64,000 bases of DNA from Lenzites betulinus. Taxonomy: Eukaryota; Basidiomycota; Agaricomycetes; Polyporales; Polyporaceae. The notes under the pieces were generated by a model, which was not told where the DNA came from, searched no databases, and saw only the letters and a program-made list of their open reading frames with translations. This document shows positions 12,058 to 23,059 of the stretch, piece by piece. The position numbers and the translations under genes were made by a program. How positions within the stretch are numbered: position 1 is the first letter of the stretch; every line of letters starts with the position of its first letter. Where the stretch lies: NCBI GenBank assembly GCA_022264855.1, contig JABYQU010000027.1, positions 372,001 through 436,000 of the forward strand, given 5' to 3'.

Positions 12058-12714
12058 GATACTTACTGATAGATCTGTTCCTCTAAAACGCACTCACGAG
12101 AACTTATATATCCTGGAACTCTTATCGTTGGATCAAGTGGCTATTCTGAGCGGATTGCGTGCGAGCTCGTAGCATGACCCTGTTCCACGGAGACCCGCAT
12201 CTCATAATTGAGATGAGCCTATGGGATGGATTGCTTACTCAAGCTTCAAGCTTCAAGGTCGGCTCCAGATCCCCCAATATCAGGCAGGTTACACAGTGTG
12301 AGAAGAGCTAGCGAACATGATCCTAATCAAAGCGCAAGTTGCAGTGAGTGGGACGGACGTGCGCGTAAGGCCCCGCGCGTATATAATATATCTTGCTCAC
12401 GGTGGCTGTACACCTTGCTGAGCATCCTGAGTGTGCACGCCGCCGCTATGTGTTGGTTATAACCCTCACAAGGAATCGGGACCTCATACCAAAGTAAGCT
12501 CCTAGCCTGCCATATAGCGAGCCTCGTCTGATGCTCTACTTACCCGCATAGTCGAGGTGATGAAATAGCTATTGAATTCAGTGCCTTATCTCAGTCTGTG
12601 GAATTTCAAACACACGGTAGTGAACTTTCTACTTTGCGCTTACCTTGATTTCTGCTCGACGCCCTCACAATTTTGAACACAACCGCTGCCTCCACCCTAC
12701 AAAAACTCCCGAAC
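12058..12714. other. Divergent promoter region (OYE / F-box gene)
   Basis: Separates the divergently transcribed OYE and F-box genes, so it must hold both promoters. No distinctive motif is seen beyond AT-rich stretches such as a TATATAATATA run near 12380. Confidence 0.45.
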
Positions 12715-14475
12715 ATGACATACGACTACTGCTCTCGCATGCCACCAGAGCTCTGGGCATCTGTTGTGCAGAACCTCCCACGTGAGGACCGGCAACACTG
12801 TCTCTTGGTCTCTAGATTGTTTCGCGACCTTGCTCGGCCTCTTCTCTTTTCTCGGGTGACCATTCGTATGGGGATCGGAAACGATGAGAATGATGAAGAG
12901 CGTTTCGACGTTGACGCATCGCTTTGGGAATGGCACAACACCGTGAATGAGGAAATACTGCAACACATCGCGTGCGACTCCGACTTCTCGAAGCTCGTCA
13001 AGGAGTTTTCGGTACGGGCACATAACGAGGGAACTGACGTTGAGTGGGAGCCAGTGATCCTTCGTGGGTTCATCGTCAAAGTGTTCGGCGACCGTGAAGT
13101 CTAATTTATATTGCCAGCACACATCATCAAAGCGTTAGAGGTGCTTCCGCACCTGCGCTCATTCCGGTGGTATGGAACATCGCCGCCATTGACGTCCTCG
13201 GTCTTGGATGTTCTGGCACGGACATGCGGGCCAACACTGGCTGAACTGAGTATCTCGTATGCGCTCTTCCGCTCGCCTTTCTGGCCGCATGCTTACGACC
13301 TTCCAGTGTTCTTGATCCCAGCGAGGATGCGTCGCAGTACCTTGCGCAGTTCACGAACCTCCAAACACTGTCATTAGCAGGGGAGACTCGCCAATTTCCC
13401 CTGCGTCGTCGGTACGAGGAGGTCGAACCGCAACTGACGGCCTGGGCCAAGAACGCACCTGGCACGCTTCGTTGCCTCTCCGTATGGCGCGACGGCATAT
13501 GGGCCGCCCCGCTCAACGTCTTCTCGGGTCTACACGAGCTCTCCCTGCAACTTCCGCGGAGTCTTGAGAGGCTCGGATTTGTCCTCGAACACTGCTCACA
13601 GCTGCGCTCACTCAACATACTAGTCGGCGAGTTGGCGTGCGGACGACAGCTCACGACAGCTTTGAAGGCTGCTCCGCACGCCCTTCCGCATTTGGTCTCG
13701 CTCAAGCTTATCTGCCAGGACCAAGCGTCCGTCACCGACCCATCCCACATCGCTGCGTTCTTGGAAGGCAAGAAGAGGGTGCGGCGTATCGACCTCGCGC
13801 TCAACAGGTCCTTTACGAGCGTGACACTCGACGCGTACGCATGCTTCCTTGGCCTGCTCGCAGCTCTCCCCCAGCTTGAGGTTGTCGGGCTCGCGTTGAA
13901 GGGCAAGACCTTCACGCGCGCGCATTTCAAGCTTCTCGATGAACGGCTCCCGCTCGGCCTTTCCGCACTGCTTTTCACCTGGAATTTTCAAGTCTTCGCC
14001 GGCGTGTCCATCGAAGACTGGATCGCTATGGTGTGTACCGAGCCCGTTTCCGTCTTTCTCTCTCTCTCTAGCTGATTGCACCTGTGTAGCTCAATAGACG
14101 CGTTTCTCTGGGCTATGTGCATGTTAGTGACGAGATGGGCAACCTCAACCTGCGGCACTTCCTACTCAAGGACCACCCGCCCAGGATGGAACTCCTTGGT
14201 TATGGCGTGCGAATGAGCGGGATCCAACGCAAGGCTTCGACCGGCGAGTGGGCCTTCGCGCCGCTCTGGGATGACCCGAGGATGGCCTTCCGCACTGTGG
14301 AGGACTTTGGATGCGAGGACTGGGAGTGGCTGCTGCGAAACCATGACGCGCATGGGATATGTGCGTATAGTTCTTGCGTTGTTGTGACTACAAGGCTGAC
14401 TGGGTGGCAGGGACCTTGGAGCCGTACTTTGCCTTCCAGGAGGATAAGGAAGCAGAGTACGACTCGGATTATTAA
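12715..14475 (+). CDS. F-box protein with leucine-rich-repeat-like C-terminus
   Basis: Predicted substrate receptor of an SCF ubiquitin ligase. The start is the ATG of MTYDYCSRMPPELWASVV; PPELW with CLLVSRLFRDLARPLLF is the F-box that would bind Skp1. The remaining ~450 residues are Leu-rich segments typical of basidiomycete F-box/LRR proteins (LPHLRSFRWYGTSPPLTSS, SQLRSLNILVGELACGRQL, LPQLEVVGLALKGKTF). Introns predicted: about 13064-13112 (joining VIL to PHIIKALEVLPHL), one after SIEDWIAM (GTGTGT donor), and one giving HGIW|TLEPYFAFQEDKEAEYDSDY with stop 14473-14475. A second F-box gene lies at 35.4-36.5 kb with unrelated sequence. The target substrate cannot be inferred. Confidence 0.8.
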
Positions 14476-15045
14476 GGGCATGAGCTACGACAGCTCAGCA
14501 GTCTTATTCTACCCTGTAAGCCAGTTTGTTGGCCGACATCGAGTGAAATGCTCTCATCGCTGGGCATCGCGGGAAGAGAGGGGGTACTCGGAGACCAGGA
14601 TCACTGTGTAGTTCTACGTCACCAGTATATCGCCTCAATACTAGGGACGTTTTGAAACGCAATTTGGACTGGATCACAAGGGGGTTATTTCAGTATTGAG
14701 TGGGTGAGTGCCACACACTCTCCAAACCGCTCCACATACTTTTTCGGCATATATCGGGCGGCTGCAGGCTCTGCGCGGGGGCGCCTATGCATGTCGAGAG
14801 CCCCGTTCCGTTGCTCCAACTGGACTGCTCCAGCTTACTAATCGTATTGCACCAACAATATATATTGCGAACAAAACGTCCCTACTAGTACTGAATGTAA
14901 GTCGATCGGCGTTAAGTTCGTGATCAAATTATAAATGATCGGCGCGGTATGACGGGCCCCAGCGGACAAAACCCTCTTCACTTCGTTTCGACCGATTCGA
15001 TTCAAATGTTTATTTTGAAAACATCATTTCAGGTTCATATTTCGA

Positions 15046-15111
15046 TTTCGTGGCAAGTTTCTCCCGTTTCGGGGCAACCATTTCATTTCGGGACACCATT
15101 TCCATTTCGGG
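15046..15111. repeat. 19-21 bp tandem repeat, about 3.5 copies
   Basis: Units starting TTTCGTGG or TTTCGGG recur at 15046, 15067, 15086 and 15105, with CCATTTC between the later copies. It is an imperfect non-coding minisatellite. Confidence 0.65.
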
Positions 15112-16231
15112 TCATCGGGCCGGACGGGCGTTCCACCACGGGCGCTTCTCGACTGCAAGCTTCGAGTTCCACCGTTCCGACCGTGGTCCGCCACAAGTTC
15201 CTTGAGCTCCGATGCGACTTTGTACGTACCACTCCCAATGAACTCACAGACGGTTTTGCTACTGACATATATCTCAAAGTTGTTGCACCTCAAATTTGCT
15301 TGAAATGCATAGGGCCAAACATGACAACAACTGAGGTGTCGAGCCTCGGACATATCATAGTTATGACGTCGGCCTGGCAGTACTTAGCAGTCATTTTCCT
15401 ACCTACTATTACAGGTTGCAAGGTCAGTCCCTTATACATTTTTTCAGGTGGTTCAACACTCTACAGTATATGCCGTGACCGTTTACTAGCCGAGTGAGAC
15501 CGTAAGGACATAGAGTCAGATGGGCTACTATAGTTCTGGCATTGTATAAATTGCAAGCAGATACTCTCTTCTATAAAACCTTCAAGCCCTAGATCTGTAA
15601 GTGTTTTGAAGGTTTCTTGAATGGCCAGTATCACTTCGGTTGTCCGGGTTTGTCGGGTTTCAATATTCAATGCTTTGCCTAAGTACACTACTAACAAACT
15701 CACTTTCCATACACATTGAGCACCTAGAATACTAAGTGTGACTCTCATGACCAGTCAGACATGTATAAGCGAGACTAAGACTTGATGTACGAGTATCACT
15801 AGCGTGAATATAACGTACACGATTAGAAGTAAGTAACGAGCAAGCGAACACAAGTGAACGGGGACTCGGGGCTTGCTTCATGAGCTCAGTGAACACCGAG
15901 CACTCAAATTTATGTATGCCAGGAACAAATGGACCATGATTCGAGCTAAGTATATTCAAGCGCAGATGGGCGAGAGCACAATACAGAACCGTGACTTGAT
16001 GGGAACAGTGTACAGAGTCATAGAGAGAACTTGTGAGGTAGACACATGCTGAGGGGGCGGCAGGCAGATTAAACCGTAAATAATATGTATACTACACTCA
16101 CAACCTCATAGGGCAATCCTCCAGTGTGGTAGAAAATATATCACATAGGCTCGACGTTCCTAAGTACTCACATGAAGTATGAACATGATGTCCAGGGATT
16201 ATGCTCAGCGAGCGCGGGTGTGCCAGCGTCG

Positions 16232-16239
16232 TGACGTCA
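16232..16239. promoter_or_regulatory. CRE/ATF palindrome TGACGTCA upstream of SET5-like gene
   Basis: A perfect 8-bp ATF/CREB palindrome about 360 bp upstream of the SET-domain gene start. Function is inferred from motif and position only; one 8-mer can arise by chance. Confidence 0.35.
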
Positions 16240-16596
16240 TATGCTCTCTCGTCCGCGTGGATAGCGCGTGTTTGATACCTCGTTCGCACTCCGGATGTGT
16301 CTGAAAGCGGGGTCATGGTGGTCGAAGTGGTGAAACGAAAGTGAATTACGGTTCTGGACGTGAAGCGCCCACTTCAATCGTTGATCCGAAGTGGAAGAGG
16401 TGCCGCGAAATCAGATTCTGAAGTCGAATCTTTTTGTCCGCACACGAATACTTTTGTCCGCGGGGACCCCTCATAGCGCGGCCTCATCTTCCTAGATCTA
16501 ATCTAGCTAAGAACCCTTACACTCTCTATCTCGTCTTTCAGTTTTTCTTCGTTGCGGCTCAGTCTCGCCACGCATACACACTATTTTGGACTCAGG

Positions 16597-18071
16597 ATGG
16601 CGACAACGGTGTCACCAACTGAAGAAAACCTGAAAGCCGCGCTCGTTGCGCTCAAAACGGCAAACCCCACACTGGGCGTCCCAAAAGTTCACGCCCTCCT
16701 GCTCTCCACCCATCCCGAGTGGACCGTGAGCGAGAAGCGTACGCGAAAGGTCCTGCAAGGCGAAAACTTGGTGCTCAGCAGCAGCCCAAGCGCCGCAGGA
16801 CAGCTCTACCCCACGTCTAAGCTGATCGACGGCCTGGACATCGCAAAGTGGACGACGAAGGCGGAGGTGAAGCATTTCGGCAAGCTCAAGGGCAAAGGCC
16901 TCGTCGCGACTGCACCAATCGCGGCGGGCGAGACGATCTGGAAGGAGGACCCGTTCGTGCTCGCCCCCGAGTGGTGAGTGCCGCATGCGCGCGCCGCGAC
17001 AACGTCTTCGTCCGTCCGTCCATTTGTTTGACGCCCCCCAAGGGACCTGTATGACCACCAGATGTCCTCGCATGCGTGCGGGTATTGCTCCACGCCGCTC
17101 GCGTCGTCGCCATTGATTGTGCCATGTGCCGCGTCGACGTCCTCGACGCCCTGCCCGATGCGCTTCTGCAGCCGCCTGTGCCTCGCGCGCGCGGGGCGCA
17201 CACACCCGCTTCTATGCGCGTCGCGCAACCCCGCGTCCGCCCCACTGCTGCACCTCGCGCGGCGAAACCAATGGATGGCGCTGCACGCACTCGCGCAATG
17301 TACGTCACGCGTGCTGCTCTCGTACAACCAGGAGGAGACGGCGTTCGAGGAGGACTGGGAGGTCGTGCGGTCGATGGCGCAGCTGGGCATGGAGGAGCGC
17401 GCGAAGGGCGGATGGTGCGTTTGCTTACCTGGGCTTCATTCTATTGAGCTGACTAGGCGTAGGTTGAGTGGGGAGCCGGACAGAGCGCTCTGGAAGAAGG
17501 CGCACAAGTTGTTCGTGCAAGCGTTCCAGGAGCCCGCGACGGAGACGGAGAAAAAGCGCCTCGCGAAACTGCTCAAGAAGCCCCTGCGGCAGGACGTTGC
17601 GGACGCGCTATTTGGCTACGACGCGTTCCTGCGCGGGCTTGGGCGGATGAGCCTCAGTCAGTGTCTCTCCATCCTGCGTGACATCGGTGCATATACTCAC
17701 AGACGCGCGCGCGAAAAGACCTCGAAGCGCATGGCGGTCTCTATGTACTGCACTCGCACATCAACCATTCGTGCACGCCGAACGTCTCCGTGCGACACCT
17801 CGATCAACGCACTGCTCTCTCGCGCATTACTGTGCTCGCGCGACGCGATATCGCGCCTGGGGAGGAGCTCTTCATCACCTACGTAAACCCGGACCTGCCC
17901 TTCGAGCAGCGTCGGCGGCAGCTGCTCGAGTGGGGGTTTGGCAAGTGTGCATGTGAGCGGTGCTTGAAGGAGGAGCGCGAACGGAAGGACGCTGGAGTGG
18001 GTGAGGCGGCGGTGGCGGAAGATACGGCGGACCTGGAGGCTGAGCTGAAGGCGGGTCTGGGCGTGATGTAG
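16597..18071 (+). CDS. SET-domain lysine methyltransferase, SET5/SMYD type
   Basis: Predicted protein-lysine methyltransferase related to yeast Set5 (H4 methylation) and SMYD proteins. The N-terminus MATTVSPTEENLKAALV holds a helical segment with HPEWTVSEKRTRKVLQ. The SET domain starts at KGLVATAPIAAGETIWKEDP and is interrupted by a MYND-like Cys-rich zinc module (HACGYC...RFCSRLCLARA...HPLLC). It resumes with the AdoMet-binding INHSCTPNVSVRHL, the catalytic-core GEELFITYVNPDLP and the post-SET zinc cluster FGKCACERC. At least three introns are predicted; the first joins LAPEW to DLYDHQMSSHACGYC. The C-terminus is acidic. The gene converges with ALKBH6, only about 170 bp apart. The NHSC and GEELxxxY motifs are intact, so activity is likely; the substrate is not readable. 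Confidence 0.88.
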
Positions 18072-18243
18072 TACAAAATATAAGAGGGGAAAGAAGTGTA
18101 CTATCACTGTCGGTTCAAATGCTGAACCCTCAAAAACACCGCACGGTCCCAAAGTGGTCTTCGCAATCCCCACAACACTCACCCCTTCTTACACTACACA
18201 GCGAGCTCGGCAACTCAATTCGAGTTTTAGTACACCCGCACTA

Positions 18244-19424
18244 CTATACTTGGCCTCTCAGCTTCTTGAACAGCGCCCCACCCCCTGCCGCGACCTTCTC
18301 CACGTCCCGACACGTCAAGCTATACCGCATCCCCCTCTCCAGGATCCCCCCGCTCGCAACCGTATCCCTCTCCGCCTTCCCCCTCAGCATACCGAAGTTC
18401 GCAATGCGTTCCTGCGGCGGCCGGCCGTCCTCGACGAACTTGTCTTCCAGGAGCTCGTCGATCCCGTGCAGGTGCGTCGTGTATAGCGCGCCAGTGGTGA
18501 TCACCAGGCTGCGCGGCTCGAGCAGGAGCGAGTGTATGGGTGTCGGGTCGATCGGCCTGCCGGAGCCCGCTGCGAGCAGGGGGCCGGCGGCGGTGGTCGT
18601 GCCTGCGGACTGCTCCGTTTGTGTCGGGGTGTCCGAGGCGTCGGATCTGTACTTGTAGTAGTGGAAGACTGTGTGCGAGCCGAGGGAGAGCGTTGCCACA
18701 GCGGGGTGATACGCGGGGCCGTCTTCGTGGGGCTGTATGAAGAGAGGTTCAGTACTAGGTTGGAGGGTGCCACGACCGGCAGGCGCACCATGATTCCCTG
18801 GCCAGGGGCGTACTGGTAGCAATCATAGGTTAGGAACCTACGTCAAACTAATTTTTGGAGGACCCAACCTCGTTCATGATAATATGATTTGGCTGCCCAT
18901 GCGCGGACGACCTGAAGATGCCTGTTTCTCGTATGCGCCCAATTATGTCAGGGCTACAGCCGCATGGAGTACAGTGAGGACGTGGACGCGCTTGTAGTTG
19001 CAAACACGTACTATTGATTCACAAAGGACGGCATGTCTTGTGGTATGAGAGCCTTTTTCGCCGTCAAGTCGCCGCCTTCAGAACACGCATGCAGGTCAGC
19101 CGGGCGAGTAATAATATGCGCATCGAGCCTACTCGCCCCATATCTGTAATCTTGAACATGTCAAAAATCAGTTATACATCAAACACTCGAAGTAAACACG
19201 CTTACCTGCGATTTGCAAGGCGTTTCCACCAGGGCTGGGGTGCCTCATGGATCTAGCATGCCCTCAGGCTCGTCGTCAGAAGCAGCGCGAGAAGTTCAGC
19301 AGGCCTATTTGCTGCCTACCTTCCGGATGAGATACTCTTCCTCCTCTTCCGTCACAAATTCAGGAATGTAGTACGTATTGCATGTCCCAGGCACCAAATA
19401 TTCGTTAAGATCGATCGCACTCAT
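18244..19424 (-). CDS. Fe(II)/2-oxoglutarate dioxygenase, ALKBH6 type
   Basis: AlkB-family dioxygenase orthologous to animal ALKBH6, predicted nucleic-acid demethylase. Start MSAIDLNEYLVPGTCNTYYI, then FVTEEEEEYLIRKV and QPWWKRLANRR, the nucleotide-recognition lid region. Short exons follow: RSSAHGQPNHIIMNE, then YAPGQGIM, then PHEDGPAYHPAVATLSLGSH. HEDGP supplies the Fe-binding His-x-Asp; the distal His is in TTHLHGIDE; Arg residues in GMRYSLTCRDV would bind 2-oxoglutarate. LEPRSLVITTGALY matches the conserved family strand. The tiny YAPGQGIM exon is flanked by well-formed GT-AG introns. It ends about 170 bp from the convergent SET5-like gene. ALKBH6 is the best match rather than other AlkB members because of the PNHIIMNEY and PHEDGPAY blocks. 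Confidence 0.9.
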
Positions 19425-19665
19425 CCTATGGACTTCGTCGTTTGGAGGAAAGCAAAGGAGGGTTGCACAGCCACTGACCAGGCCGAAAATCACTTAGAAG
19501 ACTCATTCACACGTTCACACGCAAAGAAGTTGGGGTTTAGCAGCTGGTATATCGCAGCTTCATTATTAGAAATACATAGTACATGAGCAGAGCGGGTAAA
19601 GTGGTAGTACAGTGATCATAAATCCAGAAACATATCATCCAGAGGGTACGAAGTCCACAGCGCGC

Positions 19666-22071
19666 CTATGCCGCATCGACGTCCGACCACTCGCTGTCGC
19701 TCTTCGCCGCGTCCGGCTCCGCGTCCTCCTTGCTGATCACCTCCAGCTCGTCCGCGTCCTCGGCCGCCTGCTGGGGCTGCGCACGCGCCTTCTTGGGCTC
19801 GTCCGCGAGAGGGGTCGAGGAGAGCAAGAACGTCTCGCCGGCGGTGGACTCTGACCGCGCTTCTGAGGGTGTGCGGGTCATCGGCTCGGGCGTGATGTCG
19901 ACGGGGGAGGCGGAGGCGGAGTCAGGGTCGGCAGTGACGAAAGTCGTGTTGGTGGAGGAGGAAGGAGCACGGGAGATGGCTTCCGGGGTGGGGATGGCGG
20001 TGGGAGGGAACGTGGAGGGAGCAGTGGTGAAGGTCGCGTCGGAGGGCTCTGAGGGCGCAATGGGAGAGACGAGATCGTCAATATCTATGGGAGTGCTCGG
20101 TGCAGAGTCCTTCGACTCTTCAGCCTCAGCCACGGGGGAGGTGGTATCGTGATCGATGAGCGCGACGCTGACGGAGTCGGCTTCGGGGACTTCCGTGGTA
20201 TCGGTGAGGGCGGAAGTGGGCGCGAGCTCGGCCTCTGTGGCCGCCGGAGTATCGTTCGTCACAGTGGCGGAGGTATCCGCAGGGGCAGAGAGGTCGGTCT
20301 CAACCGAAGAAACTTCAACGTCCTCCTGGTCGGGGGACGCCGGCGCGATGTCGACAGAAGCAGCTTCAACAGCAGGGGTATCGACGATAGGGGTATCCAC
20401 CAGTGCGACGGTCTCCGGAACGTCACCTACAAGCTCAGGCACGGGCTGGGCCGCCTCAACGGAAGACTCGGACTTCCCCTCCGCCACTGCCGGGGTCGCC
20501 TCCACATCGGGCGCCGGCGTAGAAGGGGCAGGAGAAGAAGCAGCGCTCCGGCGACGCTCCCGACTCCTCTCGCGCTCGCGCTCACGGCTCTCCTCAACCC
20601 TGCGCTCGACCGCCTCCAAGGCAAGCTCCACCTCACGCACGACCTCCTTGCGGCGGCCGCGCACGGCGAGGTCGCCGTTGCTCTCCACAGCGTCGAGCTG
20701 GGTGAGCAGCTCGCTCAGCGCGTGCTCGTACGCGTGGATGACGGTGTTGTTCGGGGTGTACGCGAGCGGTCCCGGCTCCTCCGAGTCGTCGTTGGCGGGG
20801 ATGGGGTTGACGAAGTCGAGGCGGGCTGGGAACTCGAAGGTGGACTGGAGCTTGCGGAGCGCGTCCTCGACGGTGCTGATCTGTGCGAGGGAGAGCTTCC
20901 GTGCGCGGCGAGCGTGGTAGAACTTCAGGAGCCTCTCAGCGACGACAGGAGGGAGTGCGGGGGTGCGGTGAACTTGCGCTCCCTCGGTGGCAGCAGCGTC
21001 AGAGGCGGCAGGTGCGGCAGAGGTGGGTTGGGACTGAGCGGCCGGGGATGCAGAGGATGTGGCGGTACCAGACGGCTTCTCGCGACGCGGAGCAGAGGGG
21101 CCTTGGACAAACTGAGCTTCGTGGGGCTGGAAGAAGGAGCTGAAGATGTCCGAGTACAGCTTGACGAGAGCCTCTTGGACCTCGGGATCGGTCTCAGTGC
21201 GCATACGTGTCTCCAGCTCTTCCTTGAAGGAAAGGGTTGACTCGGATTGCTGGGTAGCGGGGACAGGCGCCGCGACGGGAGTCGGCTCGACAGGAACATC
21301 GACAGCCTTGCCCTTGCCCTTGCGGTCCACCGGCTGTGACGGCGCATCAGAGGCGGTGAGCTGAGTGAGGTATTCAGCAAGAGCAGCGTAGAGAGCGTTG
21401 TCCGTAACATCATCCACGCGAGGCTGGGGCTGAGTCGTAGCAGGTCGCGCCGCACAGGCGGACGCGCACGAATGGGAAGAAGATGCGCGAGACTGGAAGA
21501 GATCCGTCAGGAACTGTTTGTTGCGTTCGGAATCGAATGCGGTGCACACCTGCTGGGGGGCATTCGCCGCCCGGGAGGATGCAGGGGCGCCGAAGTCCAT
21601 GAAATTGAAGCCAGGGTTCGCCTCTCTGAGACGTTGGGCCTCGAGACGGGCGCGCATGCGGATGTCTGCCTCCTGGTGCTGCCGAGTCTGGGCGAGAGCG
21701 AATGCTTGCTGAACCTCACGCTGACGGGCTCGAACAAGGCGACGACGTTCTTCCTCGATAGTCTGGATGGGCGAGAGACGCGTCGGGCCCAGCGTAGGGT
21801 TGTAAAAAGACGTGGTCACAAGCGGGTATTGCTCGCGGTAGTACTGGTCGAGGGCCGCTTGGCGGCGAGCCACCTGTTGGAGGTAGCGCTGCTGTTGCGC
21901 TCGCTCGCGCTGACGCTGGGCGGCTTCGAGGCGAGCGGTGGCGAGGGCATACTCTTGAGCGGCTTGTTCGGCCACAGCGTCGAAGTAGTCGACATTGGAG
22001 TAAGCAGTCGACGCCGGTGCGTGACGGAAAGGGGGCGCGGAGAACGCTGGGACTGGGGCGAAGACCAACAT
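19666..22071 (-). CDS. BAG-domain Hsp70 co-chaperone with IQ motif
   Basis: Intronless 801-residue protein, predicted nucleotide-exchange factor for cytosolic Hsp70. The N-terminal third is Gln/Arg/Glu-rich and coiled (AARLEAAQRQRERAQQQ-type helices). Around residue 375 a single IQ-like motif, LLKFYHARRARKLSL, precedes a BAG domain extending to about residue 490, including VIHAYEHALSELLTQLDAVE and RRKEVVREVELALEAVERR. The order IQ then BAG resembles plant BAG5/6 and fungal homologues. The C-terminal ~300 residues are Thr/Pro/Glu/Ala-rich disorder, ending in an acidic SDSEWSDVDAA tail. A TATA box lies about 80 bp upstream and an in-register heat-shock element about 270-300 bp upstream, which fits stress induction. 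The long plus-strand frame opposite it (20149-21240) is a shadow. Confidence 0.88.
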   Translation of the reverse strand: MLVFAPVPAFSAPPFRHAPASTAYSNVDYFDAVAEQAAQEYALATARLEAAQRQRERAQQQRYLQQVARRQAALDQYYREQYPLVTTSFYNPTLGPTRLSPIQTIEEERRRLVRARQREVQQAFALAQTRQHQEADIRMRARLEAQRLREANPGFNFMDFGAPASSRAANAPQQVCTAFDSERNKQFLTDLFQSRASSSHSCASACAARPATTQPQPRVDDVTDNALYAALAEYLTQLTASDAPSQPVDRKGKGKAVDVPVEPTPVAAPVPATQQSESTLSFKEELETRMRTETDPEVQEALVKLYSDIFSSFFQPHEAQFVQGPSAPRREKPSGTATSSASPAAQSQPTSAAPAASDAAATEGAQVHRTPALPPVVAERLLKFYHARRARKLSLAQISTVEDALRKLQSTFEFPARLDFVNPIPANDDSEEPGPLAYTPNNTVIHAYEHALSELLTQLDAVESNGDLAVRGRRKEVVREVELALEAVERRVEESRERERERSRERRRSAASSPAPSTPAPDVEATPAVAEGKSESSVEAAQPVPELVGDVPETVALVDTPIVDTPAVEAASVDIAPASPDQEDVEVSSVETDLSAPADTSATVTNDTPAATEAELAPTSALTDTTEVPEADSVSVALIDHDTTSPVAEAEESKDSAPSTPIDIDDLVSPIAPSEPSDATFTTAPSTFPPTAIPTPEAISRAPSSSTNTTFVTADPDSASASPVDITPEPMTRTPSEARSESTAGETFLLSSTPLADEPKKARAQPQQAAEDADELEVISKEDAEPDAAKSDSEWSDVDAA

Positions 22072-22148
22072 TGGGAGTATTTGGATGAGAGTTATTCAAG
22101 TGGGTGGTGAGATGGAGTGAGTTGCCTTTAGGGGGCCCCGACGGCTGG

Positions 22149-22156
22149 CTTTTATA
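22149..22156 (-). promoter_or_regulatory. TATA box of the BAG co-chaperone gene
   Basis: TATAAAAG on the minus strand, about 80 bp upstream of the ATG at 22071, the usual distance for a focused promoter. Confidence 0.65.
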
Positions 22157-22337
22157 GCAGTCGGGGTGGCTCTTGGTCAGCTTTGAGGAGGACGCGTATG
22201 TGCGACGCGCGTCGGGTTTCCATCCTGAGTCATCGTATCCCGACTACGCAAGCAATGTCGAGGGCGTCGTGGAATGCGCTGGATTGCGATGGAGAGCTTC
22301 CATTCTGAGTAAGTCTCCGAAAGCGGAAAACGCCCGA

Positions 22338-22370
22338 TTCCAGCAAGCGCTGGAAAACGCGAGAACATTC
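22338..22370. promoter_or_regulatory. Heat-shock element (gapped HSF site)
   Basis: TTC at 22338, GAA at 22353, GAA at 22363 and TTC at 22368 all fall in the same 5-bp register and alternate in orientation as HSF subsites do; the last two form GAACATTC. It lies 267-299 bp upstream of a BAG-family Hsp70 co-chaperone, a typical HSF target class. HSF binding is inference. Confidence 0.5.
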
Positions 22371-23059
22371 ACGGTGTATGTTTAGCGCCCGAAGTAAACC
22401 CCGGTAAGATTTACCATTCTGCAACGACGTGTTCAGTAGATGAGGAGAGTACTGAACGTTGAACATCTTCATGTGCTGACCACGATACGTACACTGCATC
22501 CCAGGCGAGTACACACATCTTGCGCCCGAGCTTGGGTTCGGTCATACCTGTGTCAAAGAAAGATCAAGAAAAGTCAACCAAGTAATGAGTGCTGGCAGCA
22601 GCAGAAAGAGTTCAAAGGCACTCACCCTACAGGACCTAACAGGTTCGAATGTTGCTGCGTGCAGATACCCACTGACTCAAGGCTCCGTATAGTGGCACGC
22701 ATCTGTGACGAGTTAGAGCTTAATGGAATGTGAGCGTCGACGAGGGAGGGTAACCAGTGTGAAAGTTTGCATCAATTCCGTGAGCTATATACATAGATCG
22801 CTGAGCGAGCAAGATGCATGTTTGGCATGGAGTAAATCGAGAGACAGCTTAGCCGCGTCACCCGACTGTATAGATGCCTGTGTGGAGACTTTTTCTCCCC
22901 CGCATTAGTAACTCCGGTCGTCCATGGGCAGGGACGGGGAGCAGTTGTCGGGGTGAATGTCAACTCCAATGAAACCAAGACGTATCACACAATGTAAGAA
23001 GCGAGATGTATAACATCCGCGAACACAACAGCCGTGACATATACAGCCTGGCCATGTGT

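Larger units (their letters stand above)
14476..16596. other. 2.1-kb gene-free region
   Basis: No protein-like frame; the longest (14949-15497, plus) spans a short tandem repeat and reads as low complexity. Base composition is visibly more AT-rich than in the flanking genes. It may be degenerate mobile DNA, but I see no terminal repeats or transposase remnants. The right end carries the SET5-like gene promoter. Confidence 0.45.

Noticed and set aside
20149..21240. 363-codon plus-strand open frame
   Set aside because: Exactly opposite the BAG protein gene; its Gly/Arg-rich composition is the complement of Ala/Pro/Glu codons, and the minus strand has clear domains.
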